Below, piece by piece: positions 1 to 10,366 of a stretch of DNA of 64,000 bases. The translations under genes were made by a program, and so were the position numbers. Every line of letters begins with the position of its first letter. Positions within the stretch are counted from its first letter, which is position 1. The stretch is taken from contig JAJOZX010001072.1 in the NCBI GenBank assembly GCA_023014485.1, positions 764,001 to 828,000 on the forward strand. Direction: 5' to 3'. Source of the stretch: Bathynomus jamesi (taxonomy: Eukaryota > Arthropoda > Malacostraca > Isopoda > Cirolanidae). The notes beneath the pieces were generated by a model that was given only the letters and a program-made list of their open reading frames with translations, was not told the origin of the DNA and made no database searches.

Positions 1-702
1 TTTCACCTGTACTAGTTAATTTATATATGGAATTTTTTGAAAGTAGAATTTTGCCTACGATTGTCAATTTTAACCTGGTTTGGTATATAGATGATATTTT
101 ATGCCTTTGGCCTAATAATTTGAATGTTGAATTATTTCTTGGTAGGCTCAACAATTTAGTCCCATCTATTAAGTTCACAGTTGAAAAAGAAAATGATGGA
201 AGCCTATCTTTTCTGGATCTAAAAATTTGGAGATGCTCTAATCAGTTCAAATTTGAAGTCTATAGCAAGCCTACTAATAATAACTCTTATGAGCATTTTT
301 ATTCTGACCACCATCCCTCGATTAAATCCTCTATTTTCTCTGCTACTGTATGTTTCTTAGAGCATTGAGAGTTGTCAGTCCTGAATTTTTAGATTCCGAG
401 TTATGCAATATCATGAATATTGGTACTAAATTATGTTATCCTATTTCATTTTTAGACAACTGTCTTAGGAAAGCCAAGAATAGGTATTATAATAATGTAA
501 TTGTAAAGAAATTTGAGCGTAAAAATATCCTTAGCCTACCTTACCATGTTAATTTTCAATATCTTCAGACTTTACTTAAAACACTTGGCATCAATGTAGT
601 CTTTAAGTATAATAATACTGTTAAATCACGTCTAATAAAGAATAGCCGGATAATGTTGTTGGTCGTGTGTATTCGATCGGATGTACACAATATAACTCAG
701 TA
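1..702 (+). pseudogene. Penelope-like element reverse transcriptase, C-terminal half (5' part of a split PLE)
   Basis: This is the RT of a Penelope-like retroelement, which copies its RNA into DNA at a nicked target. The sequence shows the RT catalytic motif Y-I-D-D-I at about 84-98, then a stretch of the type S-I-K-F-T-V...L-S-F-L-D and K-P-T typical of PLE palm and thumb regions. A second open frame from about 350 reads A-L-R-V-V-S-P-E-F-L-D, also PLE-like, so one frame change near 350-365 breaks the ORF. The N-terminal RT motifs lie upstream of the window. The frame runs on into a GIY-YIG endonuclease that is interrupted at 703-706 and resumes at 2326. PLE identity is by motif recognition; confidence is high for the superfamily and low for any named clade. 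Confidence 0.85.
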
Positions 703-706
703 TATA

Positions 707-2321
707 TCGGGTGGCCACAAAAAAACTTTACTTAATTGAAAGTTTAATAACTGCAACAATTCAAAACTTATGCGATTGAGATTTTGCACACATTAACAGA
801 TGCATATAATCTATAACTGCTGGAATTTTCAAATATGTAGGTTCTATAGTTTTGTTACAGTGAACAATTTAAAAGCATATGTCTAAAAATAGCATGCCTG
901 GTGTGCATCTGACACGTACGTGCGCTAGCGTAGGCTAAACCTAATGTAGCGTAGTATGACACTCGCGCTGGCGTAGGCTAAACCTAATGTGAATTTGCTT
1001 TCTTTTATTTTTCCGCTAAAACCCCGCCAGCATGACGTTAAGTAAAAGTGATAAAGCCATCATAGAAGCATGTGTCAAGGAAAAAGGTTGGAATGGAAAT
1101 AGGATTGTCCGAGAATTCTCCGCAAAGAACTGGACTCGTCAAAGTGTTTATAACTTAATAAGAAAGATAAAGGATACTGGATCAACAGCTAGAAAACCCG
1201 GCAGCGGCAGGCCCAAAAGTGTTTCAACAGAAGAAAATAAGGCTGCCGTGGAGGAACTGATTCAATCCCAGGAGAATACACCAGGAACTCATCGCTCCCA
1301 GAGACAGATTGCGTACGACCTTGGGATTTCTCGCTCCTCTGTACAAGGGATTGTAAAACGTTTGAAATTGAAGGCCTACAAGAGAATTCGAGTTTCTCGG
1401 CGTGATCAGAATGTAAGACAGCGTAGAAAGACCCGCTGTAAATCCCTATATGAACGCTACTCAGCTGAAGACGTGCAAAAAGTTGTTTACAGACGAAAAG
1501 GATTTCACGTTGGAGGTGGCCAAAAACAGGCAAAATGACAGGGTTTATGGTTCAAGGAAAAAGGACATTCCTCCCTCCAGGCTTTATCATGAAACCTCAC
1601 GATTCAGCAGAAAAGTAATGGTATCGGCGGGAATTTCATGGAAGGGGAAAACACGAATTCATTTTATTGCCACAAACGAAACTAAAGTTAACTCTGAGCG
1701 CTACATCAACCTGTTAGATAATGGGTTACTTCCTGATTGTCGTCAGCTGTATCCTGATGAGGCCTACATTTTCCAGCAAGATGGGGCACCCGCCCATACA
1801 AGCCGAGCGACCCAAAATCATCTAGAGCATGAGACCCTTAATTTCATCAAAAAGGCTGAATGGCCGCCTCAGTCTCCCGACTGTAATCCGATGGACTATT
1901 CAGTATGGGATTCCCTCATGGTGAAGGTTTACGGCAGCCAGAAAGACAAATTCACCGAAGATGAACTTAAGGAGAAAATCAGTAGAGCATGGGAGGATAT
2001 CACCTTAGATGAGGTTCGAAAGTGCATCTCCTCGTGGAAGAAGCGATTGAGGGCAGTTTACCAACAGGGAAGTGGTCACATTGACCATTTGTTTAAGTAA
2101 ATTTTGTTAAGTTCAAATTCATTTTCTTCGGCATGCTATTTTTAGACATATGCTTTTAAATTGTTCACTGTAACAAAACTATAGAATCTACATATTTGAA
2201 AATTCCAGCAATTATAGATTATAACCATCTGTTAATGTGTGCCAAAGCTCAATCGCATAAGTTTTGAATTGTTGCAGTTATTAAACTTTGAATTAAGTAA
2301 AGTTTTTTTGTGGCCACCCGA
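707..2321 (+). mobile_element. DD37D mariner-like transposon with about 190-bp terminal inverted repeats
   Basis: This 1615-bp cut-and-paste element is inserted inside a PLE. The ends are TCGGGTGGCCAC and its complement, and the inverted repeats stay alignable for about 190 bp (707-897 against 2133-2321), long for this superfamily. TATA flanks both sides (703-706 and 2322-2325); removing one copy restores the PLE reading frame, so the effective duplication is 4 bp rather than the usual TA dinucleotide. A transposase gene with one frameshift lies inside. Between the left repeat and the gene, the segment GTAGGCTAAACCTAATGT occurs twice (about 929-946 and 971-988). Confidence 0.88.
1032..2100 (+). 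pseudogene. Mariner-like DD37D transposase, one frameshift
   Basis: This transposase would bind the element's inverted repeats and catalyse excision and integration. The first frame (1032 to about 1480) carries two helix-turn-helix segments separated by a G-S-G-R-P hook-like linker. The second frame (about 1480-2100) carries the DDE/D core: the first D in F-T-D-E-K at 1492, the second in Q-Q-D-G-A-P-A-H at 1780 and the third in N-P-M-D-Y at 1894. I count 37 residues between the last two, giving DD37D as in the maT/mori clade. The frames join at an A5 run near 1477-1481, so a single-base indel probably inactivated it. The ATG at 1032 fits the family start. The stop at 2098-2100 lies just before the right repeat. 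Confidence 0.87.
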
Positions 2322-2325
2322 TATA

Positions 2326-2610
2326 GGCCAAACGGGTAAAACGTTAGATATTCGGGTAAAACAGCATAAATATGCGTGTAGAACAGCTAATAATTTCAAT
2401 GCTTTGTTTAACCATATGTATGGATGTAATCATAACATCAAGTGGGATAGTTCTAAAGCGCTTGTTGAAAACAGAGATATAATAGAAAGAAATATTCTAG
2501 AATGTGCATTTATCCATTATAAAAACAATTTCAATAACAGTGCGGGAATGTATAAAATTGACAATATCTTGTTAAAATTCCTTTTGCCTCTCATTAACTC
2601 TTGTTAAGTA
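2326..2610 (+). pseudogene. Penelope-like element GIY-YIG endonuclease (3' part of the split PLE)
   Basis: This continues the PLE ORF after a 1.6-kb insertion. The GIY-YIG domain nicks target DNA for retrotransposition. When the inserted element and one 4-bp target copy are left out, the frame reads V-Y-S-I-G-C upstream and Y-I-G-Q-T-G-K-T-L at the junction, followed by R-V-K-Q-H-K and a conserved E-x8-E region before the stop at about 2605-2607. Both halves are on the plus strand. The domain is recognisable and uninterrupted here, so the insertion itself is the main lesion in this part. Confidence 0.82.
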
Positions 2611-2748
2611 TGTGCTAATTGTTTTGGTTTCCGCTACGTTGTATATATTTGTGGGCATCTTGCCTTCTCTCTTCATTCCCTGACGAGATGTAGCTCTGAA
2701 TACACGAAAGGCCTTGGAATCGTTTTTCTTTTTCCATGTGGGTTTGCA

Positions 2749-2750
<2 letters not shown>
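2611..2750 (+). mobile_element. PLE 3' flanking region with hammerhead-like motif
   Basis: This non-coding sequence directly follows the PLE stop codon. At 2680-2709 it contains CTGACGA, a possible stem (TGTA pairing with TACA around an 8-nt loop), then CGAAA, which is the order of a hammerhead ribozyme core. Hammerhead motifs are known from the long-terminal-repeat-like ends of PLEs. Stems I and III cannot be confirmed by eye. The region ends at a (TA)n tract. Confidence 0.5.
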
Positions 2751-2800
<50 letters not shown>

Positions 2801-2806
2801 TATATT
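2751..2806. repeat. (TA)n microsatellite
   Basis: Nearly pure TA dinucleotide tract at the 3' edge of the PLE remnant. Confidence 0.95.
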
Positions 2807-3088
2807 CCCATAACATATGCAGTCATAGAAGATAGAAAATAAGTTATCTTTTTTATACAGTTGATTAAATCAGTTAACTGGAGCAAAGTCTATAGACAGA
2901 GACTAAATTCAAACTATTTAAGCCAAAGATGTAATCGTAAAAATGCAAACGAACTGAACAAACCTTTGATGTAAAATTCTACGAAACTTTTTCGTCAAAG
3001 ACGAGACGAAAACGAAAATAAACATGTTTCATTTCGTTTGCTATGAAGCGAACATAACGTTTGCATTTTATTTTTTTTACATATTTTT
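2807..3088. other. Non-coding spacer
   Basis: AT-rich sequence without a recognisable gene or repeat end. Confidence 0.6.
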
Positions 3089-3180
3089 AATGCAGGAAGG
3101 AGGGGTCAAGGGTGAACGTCCAAAACGACCCCCCTCCCTCTCCCCAAAATAAAGGAGAAAAAGAGAGCTGAAATCAAGGT
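3089..3180. repeat. Single end of a dispersed GCAGGAAGGAGGGG repeat
   Basis: The segment starting ATGCAGGAAGGAGGGG is shared with both ends of the inverted-repeat unit at 5658-6188. Only one end is visible here. Downstream to about 3420 I see no gene. Confidence 0.6.
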
Positions 3181-3419
3181 CCAATGTTTTTCAGTTGCCC
3201 GGAAACTGCGTTTGAAAGATTGTTGGTCAGAGACAGAAGAAAAGATGAATTGAAGAAGGTTGATAGTATGGGCGCAAAAAATGAGAGGGATGGGGGTGCC
3301 AGTGCCAGTGCCAAGTGAGGGGAAACGAAGGGAAAGGAGATATGATAAAATATAGGAAAATAGGGGAAAAGGAGGAAAAAGCATAATTTTAATCACAGCT
3401 GTGTAAACAATGGGTTTCA

Positions 3420-3690
3420 TAAGGGGGAGTGGTGTAAGATAATAAGGATAGTCATAAGGAATAAATAAAAAAAAAAATAAAAAAATATATAAACATATGG
3501 TAGTGTGGGAGTGGGGAGGGAATTTGGGTTAAGATAAGGATGATGGTGATAAGAGGTAATGGGTGATTGGGGAGTAATGGGGGTGATAAGGGAAAAGTAA
3601 AAATATATGCGGGTGGAGGGAGAAGGGGAGAATGGGTGAGTGGGCGAAAGATAAAAGGACGGTGACAAGAAAATAAAAATTAAAAAAGAA
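3420..3690. repeat. Purine-rich low-complexity tract
   Basis: About 270 bp of strongly purine-biased sequence (runs of GGGGA, GGTG and AAAA). The open frame on the minus strand is rich in Ser, Pro, Phe and Tyr because of composition and is not a credible gene. Confidence 0.7.
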
Positions 3691-4053
3691 ATAATGTGTG
3701 ACGTCATACTATGAACTTTACTGGTCTCAACCAAACAAACGCAGATGCGCTTAGACGAGACTGAGAGGCCACCCTCTCCAATCAGTTGACATAATTGAGG
3801 GAGTGGCTTAAATCACGTTACCCCAAGAGTAAACTACCCTATCCTACGTGTATGATGACTAATGATGTGTCATACAATACCCTCTGAACGCCCCCTCTTA
3901 TCTTTTTTTCGATACCTATACAAATATAAGGCTTGTTTAATAAAAGAAAAAATAATAAATTTTCTCATATATGATAACTAATACCAACGACCCTCTGACT
4001 AAGGCTTGCCCAGATACGAATATATGCCCTCATAATATACCCACACTCACCCA

Positions 4054-4088
<35 letters not shown>

Positions 4089-4142
4089 GAGCGCGTATAA
4101 ACTATAAACATATTTGTGTGACGCCATACTATGAACTTTAGT
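3691..4142. repeat. Direct repeat pair around TGTGACGYCATACTATGAAC
   Basis: A segment of about 28 bp at about 3697-3724 recurs at about 4117-4144 with few changes. The 390 bp between them holds a (CA)n tract at about 4055-4083 and no gene. I cannot tell whether this is an insertion with flanking duplication or a local duplication. Confidence 0.5.
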
Positions 4143-4144
4143 GG

Positions 4145-4619
4145 CCACCATTCAATTCTGCAACGCTTCATTTGCTGTAGCAGGTAACTGTTTCCGTTGT
4201 TATCTTCGTATATCATGATAATGGTCCCATAACTGAGATCCCATGCGCAGAAAAATACATTCTAAATACCATTTTTGCTCCTGACAATCCGTTTCATACT
4301 AAAGTTAAATATTTTTTATAATATTTATTTAAATTTTTAATATATAAATGATAAAATACCTTTTATAATTTTCATTTAAATATTTAATATACCAATTTTA
4401 AATTATCATCCTATCTTCAGATTTTTTATTGTTCTGTAAGTTCACAATTCTCTGCATCTTAACCTAGAATTAGATAGGTGTAGGACCATATGATAAATGT
4501 TATTTGGCTAAATTTTTCACAAACCCTGGTATAACTTGTACACTTTAAATATGAGGCTAGGCTTTATCTGCTTTCACCTGCTTTGTGGTTTTAGCCCAAC
4601 CTTAGACCGAGTTGAACAC
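4145..4619. other. Non-coding AT-rich sequence
   Basis: No gene or repeat boundary seen. It ends with TTGAACAC (4612-4619), the left target duplication of the next element. Confidence 0.6.
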
Positions 4620-4973
4620 CATTGATATAGGACTCGAGACCTTTTTTTCTGGTCTCTGTCTCGGTCTCGGCCATGGTGGTCTCGACTACATCACTGTGAT
4701 GTTCCCCAAGTGCAATGAACACTTATCTTGTTTAAAGTTTGCTGTTAACTGCTGAAAATGTCACAAACTATGAATTTGTGAATAACGTATGAGTACATTT
4801 TACAATTGTCACTTGATAATGTCTTTAGAATCTTTATTCCTGAATGTGAAATACAGAGTATAGGAATTAGGCATTACATTATTGAATACATGCAAAAACT
4901 GCATGTGGTCTCGGTCTCGGGTGCTTAGATCTCGGTTTCGGGTGCTTAGGTCCCGGTCTCAACTACATCACTG
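4620..4973. mobile_element. Non-autonomous hAT MITE (354 bp) with perfect 8-bp target duplication
   Basis: The ends are CATTGATATAGGACTCGAGACC and, as reverse complement of the right end, CAGTGATGTAGTTGAGACC: imperfect inverted repeats. TTGAACAC occurs immediately outside both ends (4612-4619 and 4974-4981), an exact 8-bp duplication as produced by hAT transposases. Both subterminal regions are crowded with GAGACC/GGTCTC hexamers, which resemble the clustered subterminal transposase-binding sites of hAT elements. There is no coding capacity. Confidence 0.85.
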
Positions 4974-4981
4974 TTGAACAC

Positions 4982-5520
4982 ATCACTTAATGAACGAAAT
5001 TAACACTAGGTAGGTTATCAATTACAACTGGCTTCTTTCGGAGAGAATTTGTCTCGGGCTAATGTTAGGTTGCAAATTTTGAGGGCCTATTCAACTTTCC
5101 CTTACAACAGCATTTCCAAGCTTCTTGGCTCCCAACAGAGTTCCCAGCATCATAAATTTTATAACTTCCCCCTTCCTTGAGGATCCCTCCATAAATGTGT
5201 CTGGAGTATCAACTTCATCAGCTTTATTTTCAGTGTGCCAGTTACATGCCTCATAACATCCTTGCTTATATGAATGCCATAAAAAAATTCCAAAGTTCAA
5301 AAAACTAAAAAAATTTCTTCAGTAAAATTATTGCTAAAATGTTCATTAAAAATACTAATAATATTATGAAAAATTTCAACTAACCTGTCATTATCTTCTA
5401 ATGGTCAGTTCTAGCATACTTTTATTAATGCATTTATAAAACTAAAAAACTTCTTTGCATCCTTATTGCTATTTCTGGCTAAATTTATTTCGCTATGCCT
5501 TTTGCTATTTCTAATCAAAC
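4982..5520. other. Non-coding sequence
   Basis: AT-rich with no supported gene. The short minus-strand ORF near 5091-5300 has no recognisable motif and no homologous copy in the window. Confidence 0.55.
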
Positions 5521-5522
5521 TA

Positions 5523-5600
5523 CAGTGGAGCGTCGATTATCCGGACGTCAAATATCCGGAACGTCAATTAACCGGAACAGCAATAAACCAAAACTACTGT
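5523..5600 (+). mobile_element. Left end of a Tigger/pogo-type element
   Basis: TA followed by CAGTGGAGCGTCGATTATCC, then repeated ATCCGGA(A)CGTC motifs, matches the terminal pattern of Tigger/pogo elements. A second block of ATTATCCGGAAAATTGATTTTCC repeats lies at about 5847-5889. No right end complementary to the left one was found, so the element is truncated or interrupted. Confidence 0.55.
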
Positions 5601-5657
5601 GCTCCTACTAAGAAACCTTCGTTTATATAATGTATCTTGAATTTTTTTTTGTTTTTT

Positions 5658-6188
5658 TATGCAGGAAGGAGGGGCCAAGGGCAAATGCCTGCAAAAGCGC
5701 TCCCCCACCACACAAGAGGAAGAAGAAGTAGTAGTACTCCTTTTTAGTTACTGTATTCCTTTTTAGTTATTATTAAATATACGCCAATTATACACTGTAT
5801 ACAGTTATTTTTCATCCTTTTTCCAACATGTAGCCCATCATTGTTCAATTATCCGGAAAATTGATTTTCCGGAAAATTGATTTTCCGGAAGAAAGGCAGG
5901 AGAAAGGGAGTGCTGGAATGCCGTTTCTCCTGTCACTGTCCTCCTAAGCTGATCTTTTTCCGTCTCATCTACCTTGCGATCAATCCAGCATGCTCTCGAA
6001 CAAACACTTCTCCCTCTATTCCTCACTACACATACTGTACACGCATCTTACACGAGACACAATCTTTTTAAAATTAAAAAGAAAATGGATTAATAATACT
6101 TTTTTTTTGTATTTTGGCTCTCTTCTTCTCTTTTTATAGGGTGGGGGCGTTTTAGCGAGCGTTCGTCCTTGGCCCCTCCTTCCTGCAT
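5658..6188. mobile_element. Inverted-repeat unit with GCAGGAAGGAGGGGCCAAGG ends
   Basis: The left end (about 5659) and the reverse complement of the right end (about 6188) share TATGCAGGAAGGAGGGGCCAAGG, then a weaker match through a C-rich stretch. This gives a MITE-like unit of about 530 bp, apparently inserted in a Tigger-type remnant. No transposase is present and the target duplication is unclear because the right flank is (TA)n. Confidence 0.55.
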
Positions 6189-6490
6189 ATATATGCAGTA
6201 TATATATATGTATAGTGATCTGTTAAAGGATATTTAAGCTGAAAAAGATTATATAAGTCTTTACAGAGGAGAATTAAGTTTCTCTGATAATTACAGATTT
6301 TTTAAATAAAATAAATTGGCTTAAATTAAACTTAATATACCTATAATTTTTGCTTCCTGTACGGCTTCAGGATCAAAAAAGAAGATCGGATTTAGGAAAA
6401 AAAATCACTTTACAAAGAGAATTAATAATTAAATCAATCTTTTTATGTTAAAATACATTTATATTCATGAACTTATTATTATTATTATTA

Positions 6491-6530
<40 letters not shown>

Positions 6531-6793
6531 TAATAATTTTATTATTTTTATAACATTCGAGGTGGAATTCTTTTAAGATAACTTTTGACTTAATAATGCG
6601 ACACATTTTATGGTAATTTTAGTTATTTTCATAAATACGGTGATGAAGTTTCTGCTCGCGGTTGGGAGTAAATGGGATTGCACAAGAGCTTGTGATGTAT
6701 TAAAGATAACTTCATATTAGAAAGTTACAAGGTTATCTTAGCAGAGAATTAGAAATATTCGCATAACCCGTATATATATATATATATAATATA

Positions 6794-6838
<45 letters not shown>

Positions 6839-7290
6839 AAAGAGAGAGAGAGAGAAATAAAATGAATGAATGAAAGAATGAATATTTTCAAAAGGCATTT
6901 ATTGTGACGCTGGAAATCTGTAGGATTGGAATTCGCGTTATAAGGGTTCAGAAAGAACTGCTTTGACTGTCGATTCGCATGAGCTGGTTATCAGAATTAA
7001 ATGACTTTGGACAAATCCTTAACTTAGTTCGAATCAGCAAACAGATGATTGTGCTCGAAATTTAGTTTTTACTGGTAGAAACGGTTGCAGTGAGTGAACG
7101 AACGAAATCTTAGTGTTTGACAACGTTCTCTTATGTTCTACCGCCTTTGTGATTAACCATATTCATTCACTCTCACAGCTGATGCGTTGAAATCAGGGAA
7201 TCGGAAAATAAAGTAGAAAGAGGAGCAAAGAAGCCAAAAAATGGGCCCAATTTCAGTAAAAGAGGAAACTATATATATACACACACACAT
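6189..7290. other. Non-coding sequence with microsatellites
   Basis: Contains an (ATT)n tract at about 6472-6530, (TA)n at about 6771-6834 and a short GA run at 6840-6855. No gene, RNA gene or element boundary was recognised. Confidence 0.65.
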
Positions 7291-7557
7291 CAGTGGCGTA
7301 CGCAGGATTTTCGTAAGGGGAAGGGTCTAAATTTTCTTTTTGTCTAAATAAATTATTTTTTTGTCCGTAATGAACAAAATTGAAAATCACTGTTAAAAAA
7401 GTTGAAGTAATATTTATTTGATTATTAATAATTAATTAATTAGTAGTAAAAAAATTTACTCATTTTTATTTAGAATATAAAATCTTACTTCTTAAGGAGG
7501 GGGGGGGGGGGGGGGGGGGGGGGGTCCAAATCCCATGGAACCCCTCCTTGCGTACGC

Positions 7558-7561
<4 letters not shown>
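7291..7561. mobile_element. Short MITE with AGTGGCGTACGCA ends and a 26-G homopolymer
   Basis: The left end CAGTGGCGTACGCAGGA and the right end TTGCGTACGCCACT form inverted repeats of about 14 bp around 245 bp of non-coding sequence. Inside, positions 7499-7524 are an uninterrupted run of 26 G. Flanks are CA- and TA-rich, so the target duplication cannot be read. The element type (hAT-like or other) is uncertain. Confidence 0.6.
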
Positions 7562-7563
<2 letters not shown>

Positions 7564-7604
<41 letters not shown>

Positions 7605-7757
7605 ACACACAGACCGTGCATAGAACAAGGAACTCTTCTAGGATAATTAAATCCACTATAGTCCGAATAAATAATGGTAAATGACAAATACCATAGTTTT
7701 TCTTTTCATGATGCTAGCCCGACGTGGGCAACGGATCACTTTCGTGAAATAATTTAT

Positions 7758-7799
<42 letters not shown>
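7564..7799. other. (TA)n tracts and spacer before LTR unit
   Basis: TA dinucleotide tracts at about 7563-7600 and 7755-7800 flank about 150 bp of unique sequence with no gene. Confidence 0.7.
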
Positions 7800-7804
<5 letters not shown>

Positions 7805-8323
7805 GACAACTGAGACGTTTGCAATCATCTTTGCAACTTCAGCAACATGCCATCAACAATGCGATATATCTCATCAAATCAAACTCGACAAAGATGACGT
7901 CATACCAAACGCTCAAAAGATGACGTCACATCACCAGAGATCACTCAAGGCGGGACCTCGTTGCCTTGCCCGACGCCTCCACCTCGTCTCTCTCTTCGAA
8001 GGAAATTCAGGGATCCACGCGCTGCCATCATGTAAACATCACCGTGCAAGGCCCCATTGGCCTTTTAATATCACTCAATTAACTTTATATAAAGAATCTA
8101 TCAATCTACCGCGCGTTATTAATTGTCATATTGTAAGCATTATTTCAAGTGTACACATTATTTCCAATATAAACAGTCCGCATATTGTTTCATTTATAAT
8201 TCAATTTATTTTGTGTAATTAAAGGAAGAAAACTTGATCTATCAATCAACCTAATTAATAACTTAATAAATAACATTATTTGATCTGCAAAGATCATGAT
8301 GATCCCAGCCTTATCATTAACAA
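7800..8323 (+). repeat. Left long direct repeat (putative 5' LTR)
   Basis: Almost identical to 9842-10366. It holds two perfect TGACGTCA palindromes (7895-7902 and 7921-7928) 26 bp apart, the consensus for CREB/ATF factors, both kept in the other copy. The left edge merges into a (TA)n tract, so the first bases may be lost. Confidence 0.75.
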
Positions 8324-9841
8324 TTAACCATAACCATTATCATCTTTATTATTATAGTGCATTAATTAATTCGTTAATCGGGAGAAGTGAGATTCAACAT
8401 TCAGATGTGATTTCTAGTAAATCAGAGTTGGCAATCCTGCCCCCATTGCCCGTTGCCATTGTCATCCTTGCTGGAGAGGAACGAGGAAGGCATCGCCCGC
8501 TAACATATTTTTTGTGCTTTGCCAAATTGCCATATTAAACCGGCTTCATAAGTTTTTGACGTGATTCTATTTTTTATGAGTTGAAGAATATCTTCAGATG
8601 AATACTTAGGTAAGAATATTTAATTATATACTAGGTTTCCCTCTCTTAGAAAGTTAGAAAACATTAATGTTTCATTTCAATACAGTAGTGTGATTTTACA
8701 AGTGTACGACTTTCTAGACATATTTTATCTATGAATATAATAAAGAAATTGTAAAAAATATTGCACAAGTAAATTTTTATCATGATAAGCAATGGAATAT
8801 ACGGTAGCGTGCAAGTGTCCTTTATTCAAGATCTGTTGACTTGGCAACCCTAGACTGACAAATCGAATACCCAGCCAAATCATAAGTGAAATAAATCAGT
8901 GCAAACATTTTTTAAGTGGCATTATTAACAAGCTGTAATTACCACTCAGTTTTCTTCCGCATAAAGAAACGAAACAAAATTTGAAAACTTTCGCCACATG
9001 GAGCATTTTTCCACCCAACGGATCAAGCTGTGCCCAGCGTCTTCCCCGTCTTCAAGGAGGCAAACCCCCCTTCCCATTTCTCCCCGGCTAACGGCCGACC
9101 CTCGACCCACCCCTAAGCTTCTCTCGTTTCGAAGTTTTCTGCACATCGTTTCGTCAAAACCTTGTCCAAATATATTCAACGGTCATTTTTCGGCCGCTGT
9201 ACGGGAAATCATTTGGCAAGACTTCTTCTGGCGACACTTTTTACTTCCCCAGCGAATTCTTCATCCAGAACGACGCGTGTTCTTACCCCACCCCTACGAC
9301 TATGGGAAGGTTTAAAAAGACATTCTTCAAGCAAACAAGCAAGGACACACACATCCACGCAACGTGAGGGGCTTACTGCACACACAGACACTCCTCAGGG
9401 TTTGGCTTCCCCTGTCATCTTCACTGTCTGTCTGCATCATTCCGTGGATTCACTACTCCTGCTTGTTTCCATGAAAGACGTTATTTTTCTTCCTTCGGCA
9501 AGGAACGCATTCATCGAGGAGAATTACACACGCGACAAACTGCGGGCATCGCTTGAACTCGTACAGTTCCCCCACCCCTTCTCGTCGCCTCCTTTCTCCC
9601 CACTTTGCTCTGCGTTCCTGCCTTACCCCAACTCCATCCCCTGTGTACCAGCAAGAGTTATTCCCCCCCCCCCCCCCCATTCCCCTTCCCAGCGTCCTGC
9701 CTCATGCCACGTTTCTCTGCCTTTTCCGTGCGAGCGCATCCAAGATTTCCACTCTTCACACCGCAGAACGACATTTTTATCGCTTGCATCAAACGTCTCT
9801 TCTCATCTCACTCACTTCGTTCTCTGGGGAAGGACTACTTG
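8324..9841. other. Interior of the LTR-flanked unit
   Basis: About 1.5 kb. The first part is AT-rich; from about 9000 it becomes markedly richer in C and G with pyrimidine runs, including about 17 C near 9663-9679. Open frames exist but are composition-driven (Pro/Ser/His-rich) with no recognisable domain. The long plus-strand frame that crosses into the right repeat is not supported as a gene. Confidence 0.55.
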
Positions 9842-10366
9842 TAGTGGACAACTGAGACGTTTGCAATCATCTTTGCAACTTTCAGCAACATACCATCAAC
9901 AATGCGATATATCTTATCAAATCAAACTCGACAAAGATGACGTCATACCAAACGCTCAAAAGATGACGTCACATCACCCGAGATCACTCAAGGCGGGACC
10001 TCGTTGCCTTGCCCGACGTCTCCACCTCGTCTCTCTCTTCGAAGGAAATTCAGGGATCCACGCGCTACCATCATGTAAACATCACCGTGCAAGGCCCCAT
10101 TGGCCTTTTAATATCACTCAATTAACTTTATATAAAGAATCTATCAATTTACCGCGCGTTATTAATTGTCATATTGTGAGCATTATTTCAAGTGTACACA
10201 TTATTTCCAATATAAACAATCCGCATATTGTTTCATTTATAATTCAATTTATTTTGTGTAATTAAAGGAAGAAAACTCGATCTATCAATCAACCTAATTA
10301 ATAACTTAATAAATAACATTATTTGATCTGCAAAGATCATGATGATCCCAGCCTTATCATTAACAA
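9842..10366 (+). repeat. Right long direct repeat (putative 3' LTR)
   Basis: Second copy of the 524-bp repeat, with the TGACGTCA pair at 9938-9945 and 9964-9971. It ends where the DD41D-type element begins. Confidence 0.75.

Larger units (their letters stand above)
7800..10366 (+). mobile_element. LTR-flanked unit without recognisable genes
   Basis: Two direct repeats of 524-525 bp (7800-8323 and 9842-10366), differing at few positions, bracket 1.5 kb. The inner edge of the right copy is preceded by a purine-rich GGGGAAGGA at about 9828-9836, positioned like a polypurine tract, and the right copy opens TGTAGTGG. No Gag, protease, RT or integrase frame was seen in the interior, so if it is a retrotransposon it is non-autonomous. 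I could not find a primer-binding site starting TGG directly after the left copy; TTGGCAATCCTGCC at about 8425 is a weak candidate if the true LTR is longer and the right copy is truncated. The alternative is a segmental duplication. Confidence 0.6.

Noticed and set aside
32..2610. A retroviral or host telomerase origin for the Y-I-D-D reverse transcriptase
   Set aside because: The following GIY-YIG endonuclease and the PLE-type palm/thumb blocks fit a Penelope-like element instead.
3417..3734. Minus-strand frame rich in Ser, Pro and Phe
   Set aside because: It is the shadow of a purine-rich low-complexity tract and has no homologous copy or motif.
9162..10265. Long plus-strand open frame of 367 codons
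   Set aside because: It is rich in Pro/Ser/His from C-rich DNA, shows no domain, and its second half is the direct repeat that is also present at 7.9 kb in another context.
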